A DNA stretch of 64,000 nt from the NCBI GenBank assembly GCA_029558835.1, contig JAKQDH010000096.1, positions 1 to 64,000 of the forward strand. The letters run 5' to 3'. The position numbers and the translations under genes are program-made. The stretch is from Planctomycetota bacterium (GTDB lineage Bacteria; Planctomycetota; Phycisphaerae; UBA1845). Numbering within the stretch: position 1 is the first letter of the stretch; each line of letters opens with the position of its first letter. The notes under the pieces are model-generated. The model did no database searches. It was given only the letters and a program-made list of their open reading frames with translations, and was not told where the DNA came from. This document shows, in pieces, positions 49,780 to 59,155 of this stretch.

Positions 49780-51066
49780 GCCGCCGCGGTCCGAGACGCG
49801 GAACGCAGGCGACTGTGTCGCGGGCGTGCAGGACACCGCCTCCGGGGCGCAAGGCGCGTCAGCCGCCGGCTGCACGGCGCCGCGGCGGTAGGTCGTGCCA
49901 CGCCAGGTGGTGCCGGCCAGCCCGAGCACCTGCAAGAGAGCATGAAGTACCATGCCCATCGTCACCGCGGCTCCCAAAGGGAATCCCCACGCCCAGCGGG
50001 CCGGGGCGCCGAGCGACCGGTAGACGGGCCCATCCACGAGCGCCTGCCCGGCCCACAGCAGCAGCCAGCCGGCCGCCAACCCCAGCCACCACCACTGACT
50101 CCGCCCCTCCCCGGCGCGCCATGCCCCGCCCAGGGCCGTCAGCAACCCGATCAGCGGCAGCACGCCATACACCACCAGCATCAGGAGCGTCACCAACAGT
50201 CGCGGGACGGTTTCGAGACAACCGCAGAACAGCCGGCTCCAGCCACGCCACGCCCGGCCGAAGGTACCGTACATGCGCGTCGTGTACAGGTCCACACCCT
50301 CGACCACGCGCAGCCGATACCCGGTTTCCTTCGCCAGGCGGGCCATGCGGATATCCTCGTTCAACACGTTACGCATGCGTCCGTCGCGCAGGAGCGTTTC
50401 GAGGAGCGGGCGGCGAATGAGCGTGAACATGCCGTTGGCAAAGGCCGTGGCGCGGTTGGGGTTGTTGACCCGCGTCGGACGGAACCAGGTCATCAGCGTC
50501 ATCACGCACACGGGCTGGATGAGCCGCTCCCAGAGGGTCGGCATCCGGAACGGGGGGGTCATGGTCAGCAGATCCGCCTTGCTGTGCAGGGCCTCGCCGA
50601 CGGCCGCCCGCAGCGTCAGCGGCGACTCGTGGCGGCAGTCCGCGTCGGTGAGCAGCACCCAGTCGCCGCGGGCGACGGCCACGCCCTCGCGCAAGGCGTT
50701 GCACTTGCCGAACCAGCCGGGCGGCAAGTCGGTCACCGTAATGACCTTCAGTCGTCCGCGCGACGCCTCGGCCAGGGTCCGCAGCAGCAACGGGGTGCGG
50801 TCCGTGCTGCGGTCGTCCACGACGATTACTTCGTAATCCGGGTATTGCTGGGCCAGCAGGCTGCGGACACAGGTTTCGATGTCACGCTCCTCGTTGCGGG
50901 CGGCCACGATAATGCTGACGGCAGGCGGCGGCAGGGGCGGCTGGGGGTGGCAGGCCGCGCTGAGAACCCGCCGCCGGGCCCGCGTGTGATAGACCACGCG
51001 CCAGCGCAGCAGACCCAGCAGGGCCGCCAGCCCGGCCAGCACGGACCAGAGTATCAACACCATCAT
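49747..51066 (-). CDS. Membrane glycosyltransferase family 2 (HpnB/CruC-like)
   Basis: 439 residues. An N-terminal helix precedes a GT-A domain: VSIIVAARNEERDIETCVRS, VIVVDDRSTDRTPLLLRTL, WVLLTDADCRHE (DxD), NEDIRMARLAKETGYRLRV, then RAWRGWSRLF and four C-terminal helices. This order fits the HpnB/hydroxychlorobactene-glucosyltransferase type, acting on a lipid acceptor at the membrane. The last about 20 residues (to GGGVFTRDRSRG) and the stop codon are read from a copy of the palindromic repeat core at 49747-49779, so the natural C-terminus has probably been replaced. Starts at ATG 51066. Confidence 0.88.
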   Translation of the reverse strand: MMVLILWSVLAGLAALLGLLRWRVVYHTRARRRVLSAACHPQPPLPPPAVSIIVAARNEERDIETCVRSLLAQQYPDYEVIVVDDRSTDRTPLLLRTLAEASRGRLKVITVTDLPPGWFGKCNALREGVAVARGDWVLLTDADCRHESPLTLRAAVGEALHSKADLLTMTPPFRMPTLWERLIQPVCVMTLMTWFRPTRVNNPNRATAFANGMFTLIRRPLLETLLRDGRMRNVLNEDIRMARLAKETGYRLRVVEGVDLYTTRMYGTFGRAWRGWSRLFCGCLETVPRLLVTLLMLVVYGVLPLIGLLTALGGAWRAGEGRSQWWWLGLAAGWLLLWAGQALVDGPVYRSLGAPARWAWGFPLGAAVTMGMVLHALLQVLGLAGTTWRGTTYRRGAVQPAADAPCAPEAVSCTPATQSPAFRVSDRGGGVFTRDRSRG

Positions 51067-51253
51067 CGCCGTTGCGCCTCGGTCTCCACCCGTCGGCCGG
51101 GAGCACGGTTGGTCCGGGCCGAGTCCGGGATTATAACGTCACTCCGGCGTCGGCAAACAGAACCACGGGTGCGGCTGCCGAACGACGAGGCGGGCGGTAC
51201 CGGCGAACAGGCGGCCAGCGGCGCCCAGCGGCAACCTGGGGCGGACCTGCGGG

Positions 51254-54037
51254 ATGACTCCATCGGCGAGCGGATCAACGCACCGTCGGGTCGACCTGGC
51301 CGCGGACGACGAGTCACCCCGCGGGCTGGGCGCCGCACTGCGAGCCGTCGAGCAACGGGTCCCGTTGCTGCCGGTGGCCGCGGGACTCGCCACCGGCGTC
51401 GCGCTGGATCATTCCTGTGGGCTTGACCCGCGACTGCACCTGGGTGTCTTCGGCCTGGCGGCGTTGGGAACCTGTCTGCCGGCGTTGCGGTGCCGGGCGG
51501 GCACGGTCCTCATCTTCCTGGTCGCGATGGCGGCCGGCGGGTTGCGGCACTATCACGAGCTGCGCTATGTTCCCCCTGACAGCGTCGCTCGCTACGCGGC
51601 CGATCCGCCCGTTCTGGCACGTATCACGGGCACGGTGGCCGATCCGCCTCGCCTGCTCACGGATGACGATGCGCCATTCAAATACTGGATGTACCGCACC
51701 GAGCGCACCGTGTTCCTGCTCGACGTGGATTCGATCCAGGGGGACACGGAGAACATACCCGTCCGCGGTCGCCTCCGCGTCACGGTAAACCAGGGGGTGC
51801 TCGATCTGCACGAACTTGAGCGGGTGGAACTGTTCGGAATGCTGGCCGCACCGCGACCGCCGGCCAATCCGGGGGCATTCGACTGGGCCTCGTACTACCG
51901 CCGACAGGGCATCGTGGCCGGCTTCCGCTGCGAACACCGCGAGAGCATCCGCCGCCTCGCACCACCTCGGTTTGACCCGGCGCACGGCTTCCTGAGTGCG
52001 CTGCGCCGGCACGCCCGCGCGATCCTGACCGACGACCTGGCGGCCGGAGCGCCCGAGGAGGCCAGCTTCCTGCAAGCGATGATCATCGGCCACCGTACCC
52101 AGCTTGACCGCCACCTGAACGACGTGTTCATTCGATCCGGGCTGATGCACTTTCTGGCGGTCAGCGGCAGCAACGTCGGGCTCGTCATGCTGATCACCTG
52201 GGGCATTTGCCGGATGCTCATGTTGCGCCGGCGGCGGGCAACCTGGATCGTGCTGGCCGCGGTGATTCTCTACGTGGCCGTCACGGAGCCACGGCCGCCG
52301 ATCCTGCGCGCCGGGCTGATGGGGGTGTTGTACTGCATTGCTTTGCTCCTGCGCCGACCGCACGCCGCGTTGAACGCAATGGGCGCGGGCGGCACCGTGC
52401 TGATCCTCGTTGATCCCGCCAACGTGTTCGACGCGGGCTTTCTGCTGTCGTTTGCGGCGGTGCTGGGGATGATCTGCCTGGGCCCGGCGTCCGGGAACGC
52501 TCTGCGGATGCTGGTTACCCGGCTGCGGGCGCGGCGGGCGGACGCGGACATTGACGCGATTGAACTTGACAATGACGCGGCGTGGGACGGCGGGAGCGTG
52601 GACTGGGACTTGGGAAAGGAGCAGTCGTCTTTCGGCAGGTCGCTGGCCCGGCCGCTGCATGGGGTCGCGCGCGCCGTCAGCGCCGGGTGGCGCGCGGCGC
52701 TGGCGTCCGGCGGGCGACTGCTGCGCGGGATGGGGTTGGCTCTGGGACTGTCGATCTGCGCGTGGCTGCCGACCGCGCCGATCACGGCCTGTTACTTCGG
52801 GCGGCTGCAACCCTGGGGAGCGCCCAACACGCTGCTCGTGTATCCGTTGATCGGCGTGACCATGTTCCTGGGCAACCTGAAGCTCCTTGTGGGGATCATC
52901 TCGCCGACCGCGGCTTCGCTGCTGACGCCGCTGCTGACCTGGACGGACGCGCTGCTGATCTGGATCGTCGAGCGCTTGGCGGAGTTGCCGTGGTCGTCAC
53001 TGACCGTTCCCGCGCCACCGGCGTGGGTGATGGCACCGTATTACGCGTGGCTGGCGGCGCTGGCGTGGCTGTTCGCACCACCGGCGCGGAGTCGCGCGAC
53101 GGCGCAGGCGCGGGACGCCACCGCGGGTGGGCATGCCCCGCCGGAGCCCGACGCGACGCGGCTGCTGCGCCACCGGATCTGCGCCGCGGCCCTGGTGGCG
53201 TTCGCCCTCGCGGCGGCCGCGTGGTGCTGGCCGCGACCGCCGGGGGAACGCTTGGCGCTGACCGTCCTTGCGGTCGGGCCGGGCAGTGCCAGCGTGCTCG
53301 AGTTGCCTGATGGACGGGTCGTGCTGTTCGACGCGGGCAGTTCGCGGCCTTATGACGTAGGCGCCCACGTGGTCGTGCCGTTTCTCCTTGCACGTGGGCA
53401 CACGCGCGTGGACCGGGTCTACGTCAGTCATCCGAACGTGGACCATTTCAGTGGCCTGCCCGGCATCGTCGATACCCTGCCCACCGGACCCGTGGTCATC
53501 AACGAACGCTTCGAGCTCCACTCCGGTGAGCGTTCCGCGGGCCGCCATCTGCTGGAACTGCTGCACGAACGAGGGCACCCCGTCGAGGTGCTGGACAACG
53601 CGACGACGCGCTGGTCGATCGGGCCGGTCACCTTCGAGCGCATCTGGCCACCGCCGGTGGAAGAGGTGGAGTTGGACGCCAACGATTCGTCCACGGTGCT
53701 CCGCGTGACGTATGCCGGACACTCGGTCCTGCTGACCGGCGACATCGAGGAGTATCCGCAACGCCTGCTGGCCACTCGGGAGGACATTGCGGCTGACGTG
53801 CTCGTTCTGCCTCACCACGGCAGTGTGCGTCCCAGCACGGGCGACTTCGTGGCGGCCGTCAAGCCGCAGTACGTCATTCGGTCCAGCGCGCAGCGTCTCG
53901 CGGATGCACCGGAGGCTCTCGCGCCGGCGGTGGGCGGGGCGGAGCTCCTCAGCACGGCCGACCACGGCGCCATCCGCATCACCGTGGACCGGACCGGCGT
54001 GTACCTCCGGTCGCTCGGGGGTGCGACCACGGAGTAA
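51254..54037 (+). CDS. comEC: ComEC/Rec2-family DNA-uptake channel protein
   Basis: 927 residues. The order is the standard one: N-terminal DUF4131-type region (about 60-200, KYWMYRTERTVFLLDVDS), polytopic Competence domain (about 240-610, with GLMHFLAVSGSNVGLVMLIT and EPRPPILRAGLMGVLYCIAL), and C-terminal metallo-beta-lactamase domain (from about 660). The metal motif is HPNVDHFSGL at about 727, with LTGDIEEYPQ and LPHHGSVRPS following. In naturally competent bacteria ComEC moves single-stranded DNA across the inner membrane; competence has not been shown from this sequence. A charged insert (residues about 425-460, RARRADADIDAIELDNDAAW) interrupts the Competence domain. Starts at ATG 51254, divergent from GT2. 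Confidence 0.93.
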   Translation: MTPSASGSTHRRVDLAADDESPRGLGAALRAVEQRVPLLPVAAGLATGVALDHSCGLDPRLHLGVFGLAALGTCLPALRCRAGTVLIFLVAMAAGGLRHYHELRYVPPDSVARYAADPPVLARITGTVADPPRLLTDDDAPFKYWMYRTERTVFLLDVDSIQGDTENIPVRGRLRVTVNQGVLDLHELERVELFGMLAAPRPPANPGAFDWASYYRRQGIVAGFRCEHRESIRRLAPPRFDPAHGFLSALRRHARAILTDDLAAGAPEEASFLQAMIIGHRTQLDRHLNDVFIRSGLMHFLAVSGSNVGLVMLITWGICRMLMLRRRRATWIVLAAVILYVAVTEPRPPILRAGLMGVLYCIALLLRRPHAALNAMGAGGTVLILVDPANVFDAGFLLSFAAVLGMICLGPASGNALRMLVTRLRARRADADIDAIELDNDAAWDGGSVDWDLGKEQSSFGRSLARPLHGVARAVSAGWRAALASGGRLLRGMGLALGLSICAWLPTAPITACYFGRLQPWGAPNTLLVYPLIGVTMFLGNLKLLVGIISPTAASLLTPLLTWTDALLIWIVERLAELPWSSLTVPAPPAWVMAPYYAWLAALAWLFAPPARSRATAQARDATAGGHAPPEPDATRLLRHRICAAALVAFALAAAAWCWPRPPGERLALTVLAVGPGSASVLELPDGRVVLFDAGSSRPYDVGAHVVVPFLLARGHTRVDRVYVSHPNVDHFSGLPGIVDTLPTGPVVINERFELHSGERSAGRHLLELLHERGHPVEVLDNATTRWSIGPVTFERIWPPPVEEVELDANDSSTVLRVTYAGHSVLLTGDIEEYPQRLLATREDIAADVLVLPHHGSVRPSTGDFVAAVKPQYVIRSSAQRLADAPEALAPAVGGAELLSTADHGAIRITVDRTGVYLRSLGGATTE

Positions 54038-54048
54038 AAATCCCCTGG

Positions 54049-54540
54049 TCAGAACGGCGGTGGTTCGCCGGGGGGCGGCTCTCCGGGGAACTCGGGCCCC
54101 GGGGGCATGCCCGGCTCGCCCGTGGGCGGGCGCGTGGGCCGCGGCTGGGCCAGCACGAGCTCGAGCCGGGCCTCGCGCAGCAGGGAGCCGTTACAGTAGA
54201 GCTGAACGCGGTACTCGCCGGACTGGGGGAAAACCAGCCCGTGGAACTGGAGGGCCAAGTTGGCGATCGCCCGCGGGTCCTTGAACTCCACCACGCCCTT
54301 GCCTTCGATCAGCGGCTTGCGCTCCTCGTTGGAGTCCACGATGCGCAGCATCAGGTCGTTGCGGCCATGCCCATCCGTGAGGGCGACGAAGACGCAGAGC
54401 TGGGGGTGCCCCGCGGGAAAGCGCAGAGCGTGAATCCGCGAGAACATCCCGATCAGCGACTGCTTGCCGGTGATCCGATCGGTGATGATCTGATCGCAAA
54501 GGATCAGGGCCAGTACGTCAGGCGAAGGTTTGTGTGTCAT
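54049..54540 (-). CDS. DUF6941-like protein
   Basis: 163 residues from ATG 54540. The pattern LALILCDQIITDRITGKQSL followed by IGMFSRIHALRFP, VFVALTDGHGRNDLMLRIVD and FPQSGEYRVQLYCNGSLLRE fits the small beta-rich family usually labelled DUF6941; I assign it from memory of the pattern. No signal peptide, so cytoplasmic. The last 30 residues are Pro/Gly-rich. It converges on comEC with an 11-base gap. Function unknown. Confidence 0.75.
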   Translation of the reverse strand: MTHKPSPDVLALILCDQIITDRITGKQSLIGMFSRIHALRFPAGHPQLCVFVALTDGHGRNDLMLRIVDSNEERKPLIEGKGVVEFKDPRAIANLALQFHGLVFPQSGEYRVQLYCNGSLLREARLELVLAQPRPTRPPTGEPGMPPGPEFPGEPPPGEPPPF

Positions 54541-54966
54541 GGCAGCCCACCTAACGGATCCTACGAGAAGTCCGGCGTCATCCAGCCGCCGGCCAGGACG
54601 GCGCGCATTGTACCGGCATCTCCGCCGGGCGGACAGACCGCCCGGTCCGGTGAAGAGCCACAGCACCCGTAGCGTCTGCCCCCTGCATGTGCCGTAGCAT
54701 CGGCCCCCTTGGCCGACGTGGACGACGAAGAGCCCGGCGTTGGGAACCACCGCGGCGCTTTTCCCTCCTACGTCGCCCGCGGGGGGCGACGCCAGTCCCG
54801 CACGCATTCCCGCAGCACGACGTCAAGCCTCGTCGCTGTTGATTCGTCAGCCAGCTTGGTTCAGAATGCCCCCGGATTGCGATCAAGACCCTCGCGCGGG
54901 TCTGGAAGCGGTCCCGCGGCGGCGGGTTTCGAGTACTCAGTGCCCTTACGGCAGTCGGGAGTAGCC
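54541..54966. repeat. Intergenic region with two GGCCGACG-family hairpins
   Basis: 426 bases without a gene. GTAGCATCGGCCCCCTTGGC then CGACGT (about 54694-54719) is the inverted form of the family seen at 15881 and 37562. CTACGTCGCCCGCGGGGGGC then GACGCC (about 54768-54793) is a second, diverged member. The sucC promoter must lie to the right. Confidence 0.65.
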
Positions 54967-56130
54967 ATGAAGGTCCACGAGTATCAGGCCAGGGCGTTGT
55001 TGGCGGAGGCGGGGGTGCCGGTACCGCCGTCGGAGGTCGTGGAGACCGTCGAGCAGGCGGGGGCGGCCTACGAGAAGTTGCAGGGTCGCGTGGTGGTCAA
55101 GGCCCAGGTCTTCGCCGGCGGGCGCGGCAAAGCCGGCTTCGTCAAGCTCTGCGACTCGGTCGAGCAGGTCCGCGAGGCCGCCGGGTTCATGCTCACCAAC
55201 CGCATGGTCTCCAAGCAGACCGGGCCGGCGGGCGTGCCGGTACGGAAGCTGCTGATCGCCTCGGCCGTCGAAATCGACAGCGAGTACTACGCGGCCGTCG
55301 TCGTCGACCGCGCCCGCCGCCGACCCGTGGTCATGGTCTCGCGCGAAGGCGGCGTCGAGATCGAGGAGGTGGCGGCCCGCAACCCCGGTGCCATCTTCAA
55401 GCAGTGGCTGCACCCGCACCTGAGCCTGTTGCACTTCCAGACGGCCCAGCTCGTGGCCGCCCTGGGGCTGACGGACAAGGAACAGGCGCAGGCGGCCGGG
55501 CGCGTGCTGCGCGGCCTGGTCGATGTCTTCTACAAGTACGACTGCTCGCTCGCCGAGATCAACCCGCTGGTGCGGACGAAGGCCGGGCAGATCGTGGCCA
55601 TCGACGCCAAGCTCAACTTCGACGACAACGCCGTCTTCCGCCACCCCCGGTTGCAGGAGATGTTCGACCCCACCGAAGAAAACCCCAACGAACTGCGGGC
55701 GAAGCAGTACGATCTCTCGTACATCGCGCTGGACGGCAACATCGGTTGCCTGGTCAACGGCGCCGGTCTGGCCATGTCCACCATGGACCTCATTAAGCTG
55801 CACGGGGGCGAGCCGGCGAACTTCCTCGACGTGGGCGGCTCCGTCACCGCTGAGGGAGCGACCGAGGCGTTCCGCATTATCCTGTCGGACCCGAACGTGA
55901 AGGGCATCCTCGTCAACATCTTCGGCGGGATTGCGAAGTGCGATACCATCGCCGAGGCAGTCGTGGCGGCCGCCAAGGAGGTGGGCTTCACGGTCCCGGT
56001 CGTCGTGCGCCTGGAAGGCACCAACGTCGAGCGTGCCCGGCAGATGCTGCAAGAAGCGAAGATCCCGCAGATCATCACTGCCACCGACCTGACCGACGCG
56101 GCGAAGAAGGTGTGCGCTCAGGTAGCGTAG
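54967..56130 (+). CDS. sucC: Succinate-CoA ligase (ADP-forming) subunit beta
   Basis: 387 residues from ATG 54967 (GGGAG six bases upstream). Substrate-level phosphorylation step of the TCA cycle, acting as a complex with SucD. ATP-grasp domain: [40 protein letters not shown]; the C-terminal CoA-ligase domain has [56 protein letters not shown] and [15 protein letters not shown]. Length is normal. SucD normally lies directly downstream, but here the downstream strand holds a repeat-rich gap and an opposing hydrolase gene. Confidence 0.96.
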   Translation: MKVHEYQARALLAEAGVPVPPSEVVETVEQAGAAYEKLQGRVVVKAQVFAGGRGKAGFVKLCDSVEQVREAAGFMLTNRMVSKQTGPAGVPVRKLLIASAVEIDSEYYAAVVVDRARRRPVVMVSREGGVEIEEVAARNPGAIFKQWLHPHLSLLHFQTAQLVAALGLTDKEQAQAAGRVLRGLVDVFYKYDCSLAEINPLVRTKAGQIVAIDAKLNFDDNAVFRHPRLQEMFDPTEENPNELRAKQYDLSYIALDGNIGCLVNGAGLAMSTMDLIKLHGGEPANFLDVGGSVTAEGATEAFRIILSDPNVKGILVNIFGGIAKCDTIAEAVVAAAKEVGFTVPVVVRLEGTNVERARQMLQEAKIPQIITATDLTDAAKKVCAQVA

Positions 56131-56562
56131 GGCCAACCCCGCCCGTCGCGGGGAATATCGAATAGCGAAGAGCCAACAGCGAAAGCGGAAGGCAAGAGGG
56201 TGACGTAGGGCAGGCTCTGCCCGCCGCGACTACAGTCTCTGATACGGGTCCGAGGTTCTGAAGGGAACTGTCGTCCGCCCTGCGGGCGGAAGAGAATAGA
56301 AGAGGAGGGTGGAGCAGTCCCAGGGCCTGGAAGGCCCTGGCAACGTTCGTCCGCCCTTCGGGCGAGGAGCGAATGTTCTCGCCCGCGCACCTCGCGAACC
56401 CGCATCTTCGCCCAGAGGGCCAACAACTAATTCGCCCGGAGGGCGCGCGGTCGTTGCCAGGTATTTCAAGTCCCTGGAAGGCGAGCAACCTGCTCTCCCT
56501 TCTCCTTGTCTTCGCCCGGAGGGCGCGCGACAGTCCCCACACCGTGCCCGCCCGTCAATCAC
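56131..56562. repeat. Intergenic region with CGCCCGGAGGGCG-type words
   Basis: 432 bases, no gene. Contains GTCCGCCCTGCGGGCGGAAG (56273), CGTCCGCCCTTCGGGCGAGG (56348), TTCGCCCAGAGGGCC (56404), TTCGCCCGGAGGGCGCGCGG (56430) and TTCGCCCGGAGGGCGCGCGA (56511), plus CAGGGCCTGGAAGGCCCTGG (56320). These are short GCCC/GGGC stems repeated five times within 250 bases, a local cluster not seen elsewhere in the window. Confidence 0.65.
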
Positions 56563-57567
56563 TCAGCGCTGAGCGTCCTCCATCCGGGCCGCAAGAAAGG
56601 TCCTGACTGCCCGCAGAAACGCCTCCGGCTCCTCCTCCATCGGCAGGTGGCCCGACCGTTGGAGACGCACCAACTGCGCATACGGCAACGCGTCGGCCAT
56701 CTCCACCGCGAGCGACACGTCAAACACCGTGTCATGCTCGCCCCAGATGAGCAACGCGGGATGCTCGATCTCGGGCAGCTCCAGCAGCGGCAACGGGTCG
56801 GCCACGGGAGCCAGAAAACCATCAAATGCCAGGTCAAACCCCTCCACCCGCAGGCGCGTCAGATACCCCTCCACCATGTCGGCCGTCACCACGGTCTTGT
56901 CGTAGACCGCGTCCCGCAACGCCCCGCGGATGTTGCGTGTGGTCAGCACGACGTTGCCGAGATACCACCGGGCCGCCGGCTTCAGCACGGCCGGCACCCG
57001 CAAACCACCGAACTGCGCCAGTTCCTGCACGCCATCGACGATCACCAGCGAACGCACCCGCTGCGGATGCCGCGCGGCCAGGTGCAGCGCCACCCCGGCC
57101 CCGTACGAGTGCCCGACGACGTGCACCTGCTGAATGCCGAGCCGATCGAGCAGCCTGATGACCAGCTCAAGCTGCCCGGCCGGTGAATACGCCTCCGCCG
57201 CCACCGGCCGCTCCGTGTAGCCGAACCCGTTGAGATCAACGGCCAGCACGTCAAACGACCCGGCCAGCCCCGGCATGATCTTGCGCCACTCGAACGTGGA
57301 CCCGCCGAACCCATGCAGCAGCAGCACGGTCTCCCCCGCCCCGGCGCGCTCGATGTGAACCGACTGCCCCTCGATGTCCACAAACTCACCGGCCGGCACC
57401 CGCGCCAGGACGGAGTCGTAGCTTTCCCACGGCATGCAGCCGGCGGCGGAGAGTAACACGCTCGCCAGCAGCGCAACCGACACGCCGCGCCCCACACCGA
57501 TCGGGCACGTACGCCCATTCCCGACAAGCGAGAACCGCGGCGACAACGCCAAGAAACTCGCTCGCAT
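56563..57567 (-). CDS. Alpha/beta hydrolase lipoprotein
   Basis: 334 residues from ATG 57567 (GGAAG four to five bases upstream). A lipoprotein signal with lipobox LLSAAGC anchors it outside the cytoplasm. The hydrolase fold carries the oxyanion HGFGG (TVLLLHGFGGSTFEWRKI), nucleophile Ser in VVGHSYGAGVALHL, acid Asp in LIWGEHDTVFD and His in RSGHLPMEEEPEAF. This is the esterase/epoxide-hydrolase group; substrate unknown. The gene order (hydrolase, then zinc-ribbon protein and ftsY upstream on the same strand) gives no functional clue. Confidence 0.9.
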   Translation of the reverse strand: MRASFLALSPRFSLVGNGRTCPIGVGRGVSVALLASVLLSAAGCMPWESYDSVLARVPAGEFVDIEGQSVHIERAGAGETVLLLHGFGGSTFEWRKIMPGLAGSFDVLAVDLNGFGYTERPVAAEAYSPAGQLELVIRLLDRLGIQQVHVVGHSYGAGVALHLAARHPQRVRSLVIVDGVQELAQFGGLRVPAVLKPAARWYLGNVVLTTRNIRGALRDAVYDKTVVTADMVEGYLTRLRVEGFDLAFDGFLAPVADPLPLLELPEIEHPALLIWGEHDTVFDVSLAVEMADALPYAQLVRLQRSGHLPMEEEPEAFLRAVRTFLAARMEDAQR

Positions 57568-57605
57568 GTTTCTTCCGCCCATCGCGCCCACGTCGCCTCC
57601 GTTTC

Positions 57606-58037
57606 TTACCCCCCGTCCTCCTCCTGGCTCCGCACGCGTTCCGCAAGGGTGAGGTGCGCGAAGAAGTTGCGGATCCGGCGCCACAGGTGGACCGTGAAGG
57701 CGGCCGTCATGGCCGTGGCGAGCATGCTCAGGTAGAACAGGCCCGATTCGAACGGGTTGAGGGACCACCCCAGTAGCGTGATACTCAGCATCGCGCTACC
57801 CACCAGGCCGACCATGTCGGCAATCGGGAAACGCGGTAAGAGCGGCAGGAAAATGCCCTTCATCGTCAGCGGATGGGCATCGTATTCGTGCCCGCACTCG
57901 GGGCAGCGGCCCGTGTAGGGCAGCATCCGCAGGCTGTAGGCACACTTGCCACAGTACAACGCGTGCGTGATCCGGGTGTCGAGGACCGGGTCTTCGGGCA
58001 AATACCGCGACTTCTCGAATTGCGATTCACCGGTCAT
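57606..58037 (-). CDS. Small zinc-ribbon membrane protein
   Basis: 143 residues. A zinc ribbon (LYCGKCAYSLRM and GRCPECGHEYDAH, four Cys, about residues 29-54) is followed by two membrane helices (IADMVGLVGSAMLSITLLGW; LFYLSMLATAMTAAFTVHLW) and an Arg/Glu-rich cytoplasmic tail. The same ribbon-plus-helices plan is seen at 24106. Function unknown. Confidence 0.78.
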   Translation of the reverse strand: MTGESQFEKSRYLPEDPVLDTRITHALYCGKCAYSLRMLPYTGRCPECGHEYDAHPLTMKGIFLPLLPRFPIADMVGLVGSAMLSITLLGWSLNPFESGLFYLSMLATAMTAAFTVHLWRRIRNFFAHLTLAERVRSQEEDGG

Positions 58038-58077
58038 GGCTAGCGCGTCGGAGTTCCTAACAGACTCCCCGAGATAC

Positions 58078-58184
58078 GCTTCACGAGCGACGCTTCACGC
58101 TTCACGAACGACGCTTCACGCTTCACGAACGACGCTTCACGCTTCACGAACGACGCTTCACGCTTCACGAACGACGCTTCACGC
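58078..58184 (+). repeat. 21-base tandem repeat, about five copies
   Basis: Unit GACGCTTCACGCTTCACGAA plus C, with full copies at 58089, 58110, 58131 and 58152, a leading partial (58078-58088) and a trailing partial (58173-58184). Copies are identical, so the array is young. One frame reads a seven-residue HASRTTL repeat, but there is no gene. Lies upstream of the zinc-ribbon gene start. Confidence 0.95.
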
Positions 58185-58195
58185 CCGCGGCTCTC

Positions 58196-58236
58196 CCCCC
58201 TCACCCTAACCCTCTCCCCCCAGGGGGAGAGGGGAC
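58196..58236 (+). repeat. CTCTCCC/GGGAGAG-family repeat
   Basis: CCCCCTCACCCTAACCCTCT followed by CCCCCCAGGGGGAGAGGGG, immediately before the end of ftsY. It could also serve as a rho-independent-like hairpin for ftsY on the minus strand, though no T-run follows. Confidence 0.75.
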
Positions 58237-58240
58237 GGAC

Positions 58241-59155
58241 CTACTCCGCGAAGAGGGCTTCGACGAAGGTGGCCGGGTCGAACGGTTCGATGTCGGCCGG
58301 AGTTTCGCCCAAGCCCACGAACTTCACCGGCACGTGAAGCTGGTCCCGAATCCCCACTACGATGCCGCCCTTCGCGCTGCCGTCGAGCTTCGCCAGGATG
58401 ATGCCGCTCACCGCCACGTGCTCGGAAAACTGCCGGGCCTGATTCACCGCGTTCTGCCCGATCGTGGCATCGAGCACCAGCAGCACCTCGTGCGGGGCCC
58501 CTGGAATCTTGCGTTGCACAACCTTCTGAATCTTCCCCAACTCGCGCATCAGGTTGTCCTGCGTGTGCAGCCGACCGGCCGTGTCGATCAGGAGAACGTC
58601 GGTCTGCCGCGCGGTGGCCGCCTCGCAGGCGTCGTAGGCAACGGCACCGGGGTCCGCCCCCTGGTCGTGCCGGACGATCTTCACGCCGATGCGCTCGGAC
58701 CAGATGGTAAGTTGCTCGACGGCGGCCGCCCGGTAGGTGTCGCACGCGCCGAGGATGACCTTCTTGCCCTGCTGGTTGAGGTAGTAGGCCAGTTTGGCGA
58801 CGCTCGTCGTCTTGCCCGAGCCGTTGATGCCGGTGACGAGGATGACGGTCGGCCCGGAGGCGGCGTAGTGCAGCGTGCGGTCCGCCTCCGGCCACATCGA
58901 GATGATGTGGTTCTTGAGGAACTCGGTGACCTGCTGTTCCTCGACGATCTGCCCGCCGCGCCAGCCGGTGCGCACGATGTCCATGAGTTTGGCGGTGGTG
59001 GCCGGCCCGAAGTCGCCCGTCAGCATCGTGTCTTCGAGTCGCTTGAGCGTCTCTTCGTCGATCTTCCTGCCCATGCGCAGGACGGAGCGGAATCCGGCAC
59101 TGACCTTCTCCCGCGTGCGTGCGAGCCCCTTCTTGAGCCGATCGAACAACCCCAT
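58241..59155 (-). CDS. ftsY: Signal recognition particle receptor FtsY
   Basis: 304 residues; the SRP GTPase receptor that docks ribosome-Ffh complexes at the membrane. NG domain: helical N part starting MGLFDRLKKGLARTREKVSA, then G1 GINGSGKTTSVAKLAYYL, DTYRAAAVEQLTIWSERIGV, G3 DTAGRLHTQDNLMREL, G4 AKLDGSAKGGIVVGI and the closing GLGETPADIEPFDPATFVEA. It lacks the long acidic A domain of E. coli FtsY, as in many bacteria. Canonical residues all present. Confidence 0.97.
   Translation of the reverse strand: MGLFDRLKKGLARTREKVSAGFRSVLRMGRKIDEETLKRLEDTMLTGDFGPATTAKLMDIVRTGWRGGQIVEEQQVTEFLKNHIISMWPEADRTLHYAASGPTVILVTGINGSGKTTSVAKLAYYLNQQGKKVILGACDTYRAAAVEQLTIWSERIGVKIVRHDQGADPGAVAYDACEAATARQTDVLLIDTAGRLHTQDNLMRELGKIQKVVQRKIPGAPHEVLLVLDATIGQNAVNQARQFSEHVAVSGIILAKLDGSAKGGIVVGIRDQLHVPVKFVGLGETPADIEPFDPATFVEALFAE

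Noticed and set aside
49585-51426. Plus-strand frame of 613 residues opposite the GT2 gene
   Set aside because: Shadow; begins inside repeat DNA and has no recognisable domain.
58078-58184. Possible CRISPR array
   Set aside because: Direct 21-base repeats are contiguous without unique spacers and there are no cas genes.
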